This document shows, one piece after another, positions 1 to 7,698 of a stretch of DNA of 64,000 bases. Both the position numbers and the translations under genes were made by a program. Within the stretch, counting starts at the first letter, position 1. Each line of letters opens with the position of its first letter. The notes beneath the pieces are model-generated. The model saw nothing but the letters and a program-made list of their open reading frames with translations. It was not told where the DNA came from and ran no database searches. The stretch comes from DASPNM01 sp035626515 (GTDB lineage: Bacteria > Bacteroidota > Bacteroidia > Chitinophagales > Chitinophagaceae), in assembly GCA_035626515.1 (NCBI GenBank), contig DASPNM010000028.1, forward strand, positions 62,001 through 126,000. Reading direction: 5' to 3'.

Positions 1-344
1 ACAAGCCGGGCGATTACGAGTTCGATCTTCCGGCGAAGCAGATCGAGCTGCTGAAGAAAAGAGATTTCGGCCAGTACATGGACCCTGTGCGCAAGGACCT
101 GGTGATCGGTTTTATCACCACCAACGATATCACGGGAGGTAATTCGGGATCGCCAGTGCTGAACAATAAGGGCGAGCTGATCGGGCTGGCATTCGACGGA
201 AACTACGAAGCGCTAAGCCATAAGATGGCGTTTGACAAAGACCTGAACCGGACGATCAACGTCGACATCCGGTATGTGCTCTGGTGCATTGATAAGCTCG
301 GGGGCGCGACGAACATCATCAACGAGCTGAAGATCGTGAAATAA
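1..344 (+). CDS. S46 family dipeptidyl peptidase, C-terminal fragment
   Basis: Partial gene whose 5' part lies outside the window; codons read in frame from base 3, giving about 113 C-terminal residues. It carries the catalytic-serine block TGGNSGSPVLN, followed by a stretch typical of the DPP7/DPP11 (peptidase S46) C-terminus (GLAFDGNYEALS, then NVDIRYVLW). S46 enzymes are periplasmic chymotrypsin-fold exopeptidases that remove dipeptides from peptides during amino-acid scavenging; this role is family knowledge. Substrate specificity (hydrophobic versus acidic P1) is set by residues not visible here. A strong hairpin terminator follows directly. Confidence 0.9.
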   Translation, partial: KPGDYEFDLPAKQIELLKKRDFGQYMDPVRKDLVIGFITTNDITGGNSGSPVLNNKGELIGLAFDGNYEALSHKMAFDKDLNRTINVDIRYVLWCIDKLGGATNIINELKIVK

Positions 345-347
345 ACC

Positions 348-380
348 AGCGGTTCGGCTCCGACCGAACCGCTTTCCTTT
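348..380 (+). terminator. Rho-independent terminator after the S46 peptidase gene
   Basis: Perfect 10-bp stem AGCGGTTCGG / CCGAACCGCT with a 6-nt loop, followed by a T-rich tract (TTCCTTT). It begins 4 bases after the stop codon and ends just before the chitinase start codon. Confidence 0.8.
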
Positions 381-388
381 ACCAGCTG

Positions 389-1723
389 ATGCGGAAACTA
401 TTAGCCATCCTCGGGGTTGCTTCGCTGCTGCTGCATTCGTGCCGAAAAACAGATGCGCCGCCCCCTCCACCTAATCCGGTTGCGGGCTGCGCGAGCAATA
501 CGGGTCCGGCCAACGGCAGCTTCATTACGACGGGCACGGTCACCCTAAACTGGTCCGCGGTTACCGGAGCGACGGGTTATGATGTCTATATCGGGACTTC
601 TCCCGGTTCCTTCTCGCTCGCCTCCAGCAACGTGTCCGCCACGAGCTACGTGTACACGATCCCGGGATTCACCGCTTCAACGGCTGTCTATTGGTACGTG
701 GTTCCCAAGAACAGCAACGGTGCCGCCAGCGGCTGTCAGTCAACGGCTACTTCATTCACTTATCTCGTTCTCCGCGATCCGCCGGCTTTCGGATATTATG
801 TGGTGGGATATTTTCCTTCGTACCGCAACCCGGCAGACGTGCCCGATGTGAAGTTCCGCATGACCAATGTGGTAAACTACGCGTTTTTTGAAGTGAACGG
901 GAGCGGTCAGCTGACTGTTTTGAATCCTACAACGCTCGCGACAGTAATCAATCGTTCCCGCGCGAACAACGCGAAGATCTTTGTGAGCATCAACGACGGC
1001 AGCGGCGACGGGCGCACGAATTTCCGCAATATGGCAGCCACCGCAGCGGGCCGCAATAATTTCGTGCGGGATGTGATGAATAAAGTCCGGCAGTACGGCT
1101 TCGACGGCGTGGATGTGGACTGGGAATTTCCCACCACCGCGGATGGTACGGACGCGACATTCACGCTGCTGATGAAAGAGCTTTCGGATTCACTGCACCG
1201 CGACGGGCAATTTTACCTGACCGCAGCGATCACCGCCGGGAAATATGCCGGAGGTATCCGGGACGCGATCCGCAACGAGATCTTCGCGTATGTGGATTGG
1301 TTCAACATCATGGCCTACGATGATTTCAGCACTACGGTCCCTTACCGACACCACAGCGATTACGCTCTCGCGCAAACCTGCCTGAACTACTGGCTGAACA
1401 CACGCGGCATGCCGCGATCGAAATGCGTACTGGGATTGCCCGCGTACGGGCGGCCGTCGGGGATCACGCAGACCGGCACAGTGCTCACTTACCGCTCCAT
1501 ACTGGCACAGGGTGGAAATCCCCAGCTGGATTCGGCGGTCGTGACGGCGGGAGGATTCACCAACTACACCATTTATTACAACGGTCAGCACACCGTCAAG
1601 CGCAAGGCAATTCTTGCCCAACAGATCGCCAACGGCGTCATGATGTGGGAGAAATGGCAGGACACGCCCGATGCCACTTCTCTTCTCAAGGCAGCCTGCG
1701 ATACCGTCGGGCGACCTTACTGA
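389..1723 (+). CDS. GH18 chitinase-like lipoprotein with fibronectin type III domain
   Basis: Predicted outer-membrane or surface lipoprotein of 444 residues. The signal peptide ends in a lipobox (LLHSC, Cys18), then a proline-rich linker (PPPPPNP). Residues of about 33-125 look like one FN3 domain (VTLNWSAVTGATGYDVYIG). The GH18 TIM barrel follows, with the family signature DGVDVDWEFP: Asp239, Asp242, Asp244 and catalytic Glu246 are all present. GH18 enzymes hydrolyse beta-1,4-GlcNAc linkages with retention by substrate-assisted catalysis. Chitin is the likely substrate, but a peptidoglycan- or glycoprotein-directed endoglycosidase of the same family cannot be excluded. It converges with the next gene, with only 2 bases between the stop codons. 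Confidence 0.93.
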   Translation: MRKLLAILGVASLLLHSCRKTDAPPPPPNPVAGCASNTGPANGSFITTGTVTLNWSAVTGATGYDVYIGTSPGSFSLASSNVSATSYVYTIPGFTASTAVYWYVVPKNSNGAASGCQSTATSFTYLVLRDPPAFGYYVVGYFPSYRNPADVPDVKFRMTNVVNYAFFEVNGSGQLTVLNPTTLATVINRSRANNAKIFVSINDGSGDGRTNFRNMAATAAGRNNFVRDVMNKVRQYGFDGVDVDWEFPTTADGTDATFTLLMKELSDSLHRDGQFYLTAAITAGKYAGGIRDAIRNEIFAYVDWFNIMAYDDFSTTVPYRHHSDYALAQTCLNYWLNTRGMPRSKCVLGLPAYGRPSGITQTGTVLTYRSILAQGGNPQLDSAVVTAGGFTNYTIYYNGQHTVKRKAILAQQIANGVMMWEKWQDTPDATSLLKAACDTVGRPY

Positions 1724-1725
1724 AT

Positions 1726-2937
1726 CTAATTCCAGATCACGGCGTCATAAGTTTTCACTTCCAACGGAGCATTCGTGGGTCTGCCGTCAACCGCTACTGT
1801 TACATTCACAGGTCCCATGCCGCGCTTGTTCAGCTCCGGCGCCACTTTCCCGGAATTCACCAGATTGACTTCGGCGTCGGTTTTGAAGCGTACGGTGCTT
1901 TGTCCCGAAGAGGGTTCATAGCTTCCTTCCACTTTTACATTGATGCCACCGGCCTTTGTCAGCGGTACCTGGAATTCCACTTTATAATCCACCTTCCCTC
2001 CACCCTGCAACATGATGCAGAGCTTCACGTAAGGCAGGGGAATGCACACGCCCGAATTCAGGCCCGGGATCAGAAAGGGCACGTCGCCCATTTCCTCATC
2101 GCAATTGTACTCGGTGAAGTAAGGTTCTCCGTCACGGCAGTTCATGATCTGGCTGGATTGCTCCATTTCACAAGTCACGTATTGCAGGCGGCCGATGATG
2201 GAATGCGGACATTTTTCGTCGCAATGAAAATTGATGTTGTCGCAATACGTGCGCGGAAGACTCTTGTAAGCGTCCCCAAGGTCCCCGGCCACGTCGTTGA
2301 ACACGCCGTTGAATGGCGCGGTCAGGTGCACTTTATTCAGCAGCTTCGCCGCTTCATCCGTCTTGCCCTGTTCTTTCAGCACTTCGGCGAGGTGGCTGGT
2401 AGCGGTGGGATTGTCGGGTTCAGACTCCAGCACGGATTTGAAGAGCTTTTCCGCTTCGGAAAGCAGCGCGGCGTCGCGGTTTTCCTGGAATTTCCGCAGC
2501 AGCGCATAGCCCAGGTTGTTTGCGGCAGCAGGATTGTTTTTAGAAGCCGCGCGGAGCAATTCAATTCCTTTTTCCAGCAACGTCGGATCCTTCGCTTTCG
2601 CCAGGTGAATTTCCACGAGGGTGGTGCCCAGGTTTGAAATGTTCGCCATATCGTCAGGCTGCTTTTCTGCCGCGACCGAATACAACCATGCGGCCAGTTC
2701 CGGATTACGGTTTAGGTAAGCATACAGGGCAAGCACCCTAATGCTTGCCGGATCGCCTTTCAGGTCGGTGATCAGGTCTTCGAAATTTTTCACAACATCC
2801 GCCGGAAGGCGGGTTTTCAGAGAAGTGCTGAGCTCGGTGGAAACACCTTTGACCTTCGATTGCTGGTCGCCGCCCGAGCAGGCGAGGAGGAAGGAAAGTA
2901 CCGTGACGGCAATGCCGGCAAAAAATCGCTTTCTCAT
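1726..2937 (-). CDS. TPR-repeat lipoprotein with Cys-rich C-terminal domain
   Basis: 403 residues. Signal peptide with lipobox (FLLAC, Cys20). Roughly residues 90-215 are helical repeats of tetratricopeptide type (NISNLGTTLVEIHLAKA; ATSHLAEVLKEQGKTDEAAKLL), suggesting a protein-protein interaction scaffold at the cell envelope. The C-terminal half (about 225-403) is different: a run of spaced cysteines (CDNINFHCDEKCP, then three more Cys) followed by a beta-rich segment. I do not recognise that domain. The gene stands alone between convergent and codirectional neighbours. Function unknown. Confidence 0.8.
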   Translation of the reverse strand: MRKRFFAGIAVTVLSFLLACSGGDQQSKVKGVSTELSTSLKTRLPADVVKNFEDLITDLKGDPASIRVLALYAYLNRNPELAAWLYSVAAEKQPDDMANISNLGTTLVEIHLAKAKDPTLLEKGIELLRAASKNNPAAANNLGYALLRKFQENRDAALLSEAEKLFKSVLESEPDNPTATSHLAEVLKEQGKTDEAAKLLNKVHLTAPFNGVFNDVAGDLGDAYKSLPRTYCDNINFHCDEKCPHSIIGRLQYVTCEMEQSSQIMNCRDGEPYFTEYNCDEEMGDVPFLIPGLNSGVCIPLPYVKLCIMLQGGGKVDYKVEFQVPLTKAGGINVKVEGSYEPSSGQSTVRFKTDAEVNLVNSGKVAPELNKRGMGPVNVTVAVDGRPTNAPLEVKTYDAVIWN

Positions 2938-2989
2938 AATCGTGGTTTTGAGTTAAAGAATTGCGGGCCGTCTCTAAATGTACAAAAAA

Positions 2990-5452
2990 TTATTGCCGGG
3001 CCTCGGGCGGGATGATGCCCAACACCACCATCTTGCTGTATTCGCGCTTGTAGCCCTCGCGGGAGCGAATGATCTTGTTCATGTGGGTGAGCTGGTTCTG
3101 CGAGATTACCCAGTTCATCGAGAATTTCAGCGAGTCGTTGTTGTCGTAGAGATCAATGTTGTTGTAAAATGCGGAATCGCGGTAAAGGGAATAGAGATAG
3201 CTCTTCAGCCGCTGGTCGTTGATCGTGGTTTGCGTGCCGTACGATCCCAGCATGGTGCGGATCGGGGCGAAGAGGTCGTTGATCATCGGGTTGATGCGTT
3301 CGCGCCGCCTCGACTTCGGTTCGTTGTTCGAAATATGAAGCACGTGAAAGCGCAGCTTGCCGCGGTAGCGGGCAAACAGGCTGTCCGAGTTCAACATGTT
3401 GTTCATCGCGATGATCATCTCATTTACCACGCCTGCTCCCGAATTATCAAAATAACCACCGTCCACATAGTATTGCGCTTCGGTTCCGGTATCGGTCCGG
3501 TTGGCAACCGAATCGCGGCGCAGCACCGGGGCATCGATGCGGCCCGCCGGGCTGATGTATGGAAAGCTGGCCCCCAGCACGACCGCAGTACTCAACTTCA
3601 TGTCCTTGTCTTCGTGCAGGAGGCTCAACACGTCCTCGCGCCCGTTGAAGTAATTGTTGCTGAGCGACGTTCCTTTGATATTGATGTTGCTGATCACCGC
3701 GGGGTGGCTATCCTGCATCCTGGTGGTGTTGATGCAGAGAATGGGGAGCCCATAATTTCCTTTTCCTTTTTGCGTCACGAGCGATGAAAAGCCGGCTTCG
3801 AATTTTCGGTACAGAAAACAGTCCCCGCTCGGTGCTCGCTCCAGCGAAACCGCGAGGGCTCCGGCCCGGTCGATCACCAGGGGGTTCAGGAACGGGAAGA
3901 TGTGCCGCAGGATGTCGGGGCCGAGCATGTGCGAAAGCGTGAACGTCAAAAAATCGCTGTCCATGAAATCATTCGCTGCATCCACAATTGAAATGTTCTT
4001 CTCAGAGAGCTCCTGACGGTGACGCAGCAGCATGAAAAACGTGGAAGTTCCCACACTTCCCCCCGATGCGCCGGAAAGGCAGAAGAGGTGCTTTGAAAAA
4101 TTGCCTGCAGATTTTTCCTCGAGGGTTGAAAGTACACCCGAGGTCCAGTAGCCCGACCGGGAAGCGCCACCGTTTGACATCACGAAGTACACGGGATAGG
4201 TTCGGTCCGGACTCTTCAGCACCTGCTCGATCGAGTCGCGCCGGATGTCGTCCTGGAGCCAGTGATAAAAATATTCACGGAGGTCCTGGCGCTCGCTGAA
4301 TTTGTTCGCCGCAAGCCGGGGGTCTTTGTCAACGATGGTGGCAATGTGTGGGTCATTGGCGAATCCCAGTGCGAAGGCAGCGAGGAAAATGAAGAAATGC
4401 AGGTTTACTTTCAGCAGCACCGAGCAGAACGAAATGAAATTCCCAATGCCGAGCAGTACCCCGAAGGCAAGCAGGATAAATGGAAAGCTGCCAAGCTTCA
4501 CGGCCACGAACACCGAGAATATGGATGCCACGTAGATGGCAAAGGCGAGCACACTTACGATGATGAAGAACCAGTAATAGGACCGGTGCTTATGTTCGAA
4601 AACGACGTGGTTGAATTTGCGGCGGAATGAAGATTTATTCGACACCACCCGCTCCGATCCGGCATCGGCGGGATACAACTCGTAGCGGATCTCGTCAATT
4701 TCCCGCCGGACGATCAGCAGCAGCACCAGGCTGATCTGCAGCACGAAAATGTAGAGCACGAGCATCGTTCCATTTTGCAACAGCAACGTGGCCAGAAAAC
4801 CCGCAGTAAGCACCGTGTAAGTGATCCTCCTTACCCGGTGGAGAAAACGCTTCTGCTGCTGCGCCTCCCGAAGCCTGCGACTCAGCATGCGCGAGGAGAG
4901 CTGGTAGATGCCGAAGAAAAGAATGAAACTCGCAATGAAGAGTCCTGCCGCCAGCTTACTCGAAACGGGGTAGTCCCAAATCGGGAGCTGCAGGATGGAA
5001 AGCAGAATGACCGTAATGCAGGTAAACGCGAGAATGCGGGGCGTTTGTACGCGGAACACTTCCCAGATGATGCTGTCATCGGGCTGCATAAAATGCCGTG
5101 CCTGCGCCACAAGCCGGGTGGAATGCCAGGTGATGTAGACCCAGAAGATGAGCGCGATAATGAAGCAGGCGTACACCCCGGCGATGAAGTCCCGGTCGGG
5201 CGACTTGAGGGTAATGATCATCAGGTCTTTTCCCTGCGGCAAGACCCAGAACGCAAAGAAAGCAACGATCAAAAAGACCAGCGAAGGAAAGAAAAGCCAG
5301 AGTGCTTTGAGGAAGTAATGCCAGGTGTTGAGCGAACCGAAGTCTCTTAGCTTTGGAAGTCGCCGGGTTTCGGGGATGAGCATGGCTGGCACTAAAATAA
5401 TGCAGAATGATTCCGCCGCCAAAGCTGAGCACTCGTCACTCGTCTTTTTCAT
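2990..5452 (-). CDS. Polytopic membrane protein with patatin-like phospholipase domain
   Basis: Up to 820 residues. The N-terminal half (to about residue 400) holds roughly nine or ten hydrophobic segments in several blocks. The C-terminal half is a patatin-like acyl hydrolase: the oxyanion strip NGGASRSGYW, the nucleophile elbow GASGGS (Ser463, counting from the longest start) and the Asp of the DGG motif (YVDGGYFDN, Asp664) form the Ser-Asp dyad. It probably acts on membrane lipids at the inner membrane; the substrate is unknown. Two starts are possible: 5452, which overlaps the end of obgE by 17 bases, or 5383 (MLIPETRR), which removes the overlap. I slightly prefer 5383 because the extra 23 residues look unconserved, but the longer form could be translationally coupled to obgE. 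Confidence 0.85.
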   Translation of the reverse strand: MKKTSDECSALAAESFCIILVPAMLIPETRRLPKLRDFGSLNTWHYFLKALWLFFPSLVFLIVAFFAFWVLPQGKDLMIITLKSPDRDFIAGVYACFIIALIFWVYITWHSTRLVAQARHFMQPDDSIIWEVFRVQTPRILAFTCITVILLSILQLPIWDYPVSSKLAAGLFIASFILFFGIYQLSSRMLSRRLREAQQQKRFLHRVRRITYTVLTAGFLATLLLQNGTMLVLYIFVLQISLVLLLIVRREIDEIRYELYPADAGSERVVSNKSSFRRKFNHVVFEHKHRSYYWFFIIVSVLAFAIYVASIFSVFVAVKLGSFPFILLAFGVLLGIGNFISFCSVLLKVNLHFFIFLAAFALGFANDPHIATIVDKDPRLAANKFSERQDLREYFYHWLQDDIRRDSIEQVLKSPDRTYPVYFVMSNGGASRSGYWTSGVLSTLEEKSAGNFSKHLFCLSGASGGSVGTSTFFMLLRHRQELSEKNISIVDAANDFMDSDFLTFTLSHMLGPDILRHIFPFLNPLVIDRAGALAVSLERAPSGDCFLYRKFEAGFSSLVTQKGKGNYGLPILCINTTRMQDSHPAVISNINIKGTSLSNNYFNGREDVLSLLHEDKDMKLSTAVVLGASFPYISPAGRIDAPVLRRDSVANRTDTGTEAQYYVDGGYFDNSGAGVVNEMIIAMNNMLNSDSLFARYRGKLRFHVLHISNNEPKSRRRERINPMINDLFAPIRTMLGSYGTQTTINDQRLKSYLYSLYRDSAFYNNIDLYDNNDSLKFSMNWVISQNQLTHMNKIIRSREGYKREYSKMVVLGIIPPEARQ

Positions 5453-6437
5453 TGAGCACGGCCCACAGCGTGTCCTTGAGCACTGCCAGTCCTTCTCCGG
5501 TGACCGATGAGATAAAATGATGCGGGTACTGTTGCGGCAGCTCTTTTCGGATCGCTGATTTCAATTCTTCATCCAGCAGATCAGATTTGCTGACCGCGAT
5601 TACAAAGCGCTTATTGAGCAATTCAGGATTGTATTGTTCCAGCTCGCCGACGAGCACTTCGAACTCCCGACCGTGGTCGTCGCTGTCGGCAGGGATCAGG
5701 AAAAGCAGGACCGGATTTCTTTCGATATGGCGCAGAAAACGGTGGCCAAGCCCTTTCCCCTCAGCGGCGCCTTCGATAATCCCGGGAAGGTCCGCAATGC
5801 AGAAGCTTCTCCCGTCGCGGTATTCCACCATTCCTAGGTTCGGCGTCAGGGTGGTGAATGGGTAATCCGCAATTTTCGGTCGTGCTGCAGTGATCACTGA
5901 AAGGAGTGTTGATTTCCCGGCGTTCGGAAATCCCACAAGTCCCACATCGGCGAGCACTTTCAGCTCAAGCACCTTCCATCCTTCTACCCCCGGCTCACCC
6001 GGCTGCGCATATTCAGGCGCCTGGTTGGTAGGGGTGGCGAAATGTGCGTTCCCGAGTCCGCCTCTCCCTCCCGGCAGCCAGATCACTTCCTGTCCGTCTT
6101 CCAGGATCTCAACTTCTTTTTTCCCTGCGGCTTCATCGCGCGCGATCGTGCCCAGGGGAACTTCAATGATCACGTCTTTTCCAAAGCGTCCCGTTCGGTT
6201 GTTGCCGCTGCCGCCTTCACCATTTTCGGCGATTACGTTCTTGTAATAACGCAGGTGCAGCAGGGTCCAGAGATTTCGGTTTCCTCGCAAAATGATGTGG
6301 CCCCCGCGGCCACCGTCGCCGCCATCAGGGCCTCCGAGCGCGGTGAACTTGGTGCGCAGGAAATGTCTGCTGCCCGGGCCCCCGTGTCCGCTGCGGCAAT
6401 AGATCCGGATCTGATCGACGAAATTTGATTTTTCCAC
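5436..6437 (-). CDS. obgE: Obg-family GTPase (ribosome assembly)
   Basis: 333 residues. The N-terminal Obg fold (to about residue 158) is glycine-rich (GGDGGRGGHI), followed by the GTPase domain with G1 GFPNAGKST, a threonine-bearing switch I (YPFTTLTPNLG), G3 DLPGI and an SKSD motif for guanine recognition. ObgE binds the large ribosomal subunit and links assembly to GTP and (p)ppGpp levels. It lacks the C-terminal OCT extension found in some Firmicutes homologues, as is usual for this phylum. A clear -7 element lies 26 bases upstream of the start. Confidence 0.97.
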   Translation of the reverse strand: MEKSNFVDQIRIYCRSGHGGPGSRHFLRTKFTALGGPDGGDGGRGGHIILRGNRNLWTLLHLRYYKNVIAENGEGGSGNNRTGRFGKDVIIEVPLGTIARDEAAGKKEVEILEDGQEVIWLPGGRGGLGNAHFATPTNQAPEYAQPGEPGVEGWKVLELKVLADVGLVGFPNAGKSTLLSVITAARPKIADYPFTTLTPNLGMVEYRDGRSFCIADLPGIIEGAAEGKGLGHRFLRHIERNPVLLFLIPADSDDHGREFEVLVGELEQYNPELLNKRFVIAVSKSDLLDEELKSAIRKELPQQYPHHFISSVTGEGLAVLKDTLWAVLNEKDE

Positions 6438-6463
6438 TGGCCCTAATTTTGCTGCTGAGGCTG

Positions 6464-6471
6464 CAAAGATA
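6464..6471 (-). promoter_or_regulatory. Bacteroidota -7 box for obgE
   Basis: On the minus strand the sequence reads TATCTTTG, a perfect match to the Bacteroidota sigma-A -7 element TAnnTTTG, 26 bases upstream of the obgE start codon. No clear TTTG -33 element is visible at the expected spacing. Confidence 0.6.
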
Positions 6472-6494
6472 ATTTTTCATCCACGCCCCCTGAT

Positions 6495-6818
6495 ATGAAA
6501 TGGATACTTGCGCTGCTGCTCTTACAATTGCTCGGCAGTCCTTCATGCAGCAAGGAGGAAATGCCCGATTGCATTCGTCGCATGACGGAAGCTCCGGCAA
6601 CGGAATCGCCGCAGCGAATTGATGTGTACGAGTACCGGGGCAAGACCGTCTATTTCGTTACTGAGGATTGCTGCGACAAATTCAACACCGTCTACGACGA
6701 GCGCTGCAACGCGATCTGCGCTCCTTCGGGAGGCATTACGGGACAGGGAGACAGGAAATGTCCCGACTTTGCGCGTGACGCGAAGTTTGTGCGAGTCTTG
6801 TGGGAGAAAGGCAGGTGA
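6495..6818 (+). CDS. Small Cys-rich lipoprotein (DUF6970-like)
   Basis: 107 residues. The signal peptide ends at a lipobox-like GSPSC (Cys18). The mature part has a compact cysteine pattern: a lone Cys, then EDCCDKFN, CNAICAPSGG and RKCPDF. The CC...C...C...C layout with the APSGG(I/F)TG segment matches small secreted Bacteroidota proteins that I recall as DUF6970; that name is from memory. Function unknown; the cysteines suggest disulfides or metal binding in the periplasm. It is divergent from obgE and shares a short intergenic region with it. Confidence 0.75.
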   Translation: MKWILALLLLQLLGSPSCSKEEMPDCIRRMTEAPATESPQRIDVYEYRGKTVYFVTEDCCDKFNTVYDERCNAICAPSGGITGQGDRKCPDFARDAKFVRVLWEKGR

Positions 6819-6826
6819 TTGGTTGA

Positions 6827-7043
6827 CTGGTTTACTGGTTGACTGGTTGATTGGTTAATTGGTTAATTAGTTGTCCGCTGACGGGAGCAAGCAGCACATG
6901 ATCTTATTGCTTTCCGTGTTTCAAAAACTTTCGATTTTGAGGAAGAGAAATTTGTGAAGGAAAGCGGGGTGAACTTTACGGAGGTATGGATTTAGGATCT
7001 ATCCTTCACAGTCCGTCGCCCGGGGTTTGAAACCCCGGGCGAC
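6827..7043. repeat. 217-bp direct repeat, copy 1
   Basis: Near-identical to 7096-7312 (offset 269 bp, only a few substitutions). It opens with a (T)TGGTTGACTGGTT-type simple repeat and ends in the long palindrome at 7013-7045. No open frame with plausible codon use lies inside. I infer non-coding repeat DNA. Confidence 0.9.
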
Positions 7044-7045
7044 GG
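7013..7045. repeat. REP-like perfect palindrome, copy 1
   Basis: Perfect inverted repeat with 16-bp arms (CCGTCGCCCGGGGTTT and its complement) around a single G. It sits at the 3' end of the first direct-repeat copy. Short GC-rich palindromes of this type in Bacteroidota resemble REP elements mobilised by IS200-like REP-associated transposases (family knowledge; no transposase gene is in the window). Confidence 0.75.
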
Positions 7046-7095
7046 CAATCGTCGATCTTTTTGTCAACTCTCCTTATTTAAGCCGCAGGTTTTGT

Positions 7096-7312
7096 CTGGT
7101 TTACTGGTTGACTGGTTGATTGGTTAATTGGTTAATTAGTTGTCCGCTGACGGGAGCAAGCAGCACATGATCTTATTGCTCTCCGTGTTTCAAAAACTTT
7201 CGATTTTGAGGAGGAGAAATTTGTGAAGGAAAGCGGGGTGAACTTTACGGAGGTATGGATTTAGGATCTATCCTTCACAGCCCGTCGCCCGGGGTTTGAA
7301 ACCCCGGGCGAC
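7096..7312. repeat. 217-bp direct repeat, copy 2
   Basis: Second copy of the 6827-7043 block, separated from the first by 52 bases of unrelated sequence. Differences include GGAAGAG versus GGAGGAG, and the outer base of the palindrome arm. Confidence 0.9.
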
Positions 7313-7334
7313 AGTATCAACCCCCGGGCGACGG
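7282..7334. repeat. REP-like palindrome copy 2 plus an extra half-site
   Basis: 7282-7314 repeats the 16-bp-arm palindrome with one mismatch near the end of the right arm (GACAG for GACGG). Immediately after, 7319-7334 is a third right arm (15 of 16 bases the same), so the block ends in a solo half-palindrome. Confidence 0.75.
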
Positions 7335-7698
7335 TAATCAGGCATTGACCCGAATCGCCTGTTTGAAATCAAATTCATCACCCTGCTGGAATTCCCAGGC
7401 CTGCTTTCTTCATTTTCCTGGTGCGGCCACTGCAGAAAAAGAAGGTCTGGCTGGGCAGGCAGAAAGCAGCCGATACTCGTTAATTTCAAATTCGGGCGAA
7501 TGTTGCCACGACTGCCGGGGCCCATTTAGAATAGCAAGCCCTTTAGGCTATTTAAAGGTTTTAGGCCAGGCAGTTTTTTGAAAACTTTTCGACTTTGAGC
7601 AGGTCATGCCGACGTTTAACCGCGTTCGCTTTTAACCACGGAGAGCACAAAAAAGCACAGAGGATTCTGATGTTAAGTGATCCGCCGGACTTTCTGAA
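7335..7698. other. Non-coding interval with repeat fragments
   Basis: No convincing gene. At 7566-7590 the string GAAAACTTTTCGACTTTGAG is a degenerate echo of a segment inside the 217-bp repeats. At 7634-7663 lies ACCACGGAGAGCACA followed by AAGCACAGAGG, a word I associate with dispersed intergenic repeats of many environmental bacteria (from memory). Short open frames here lack start contexts or recognisable products. Confidence 0.6.

Noticed and set aside
1423..2637. Open frame running from the chitinase gene into the TPR lipoprotein gene
   Set aside because: Crosses two well-supported genes in the wrong frame or strand and has no product of its own.
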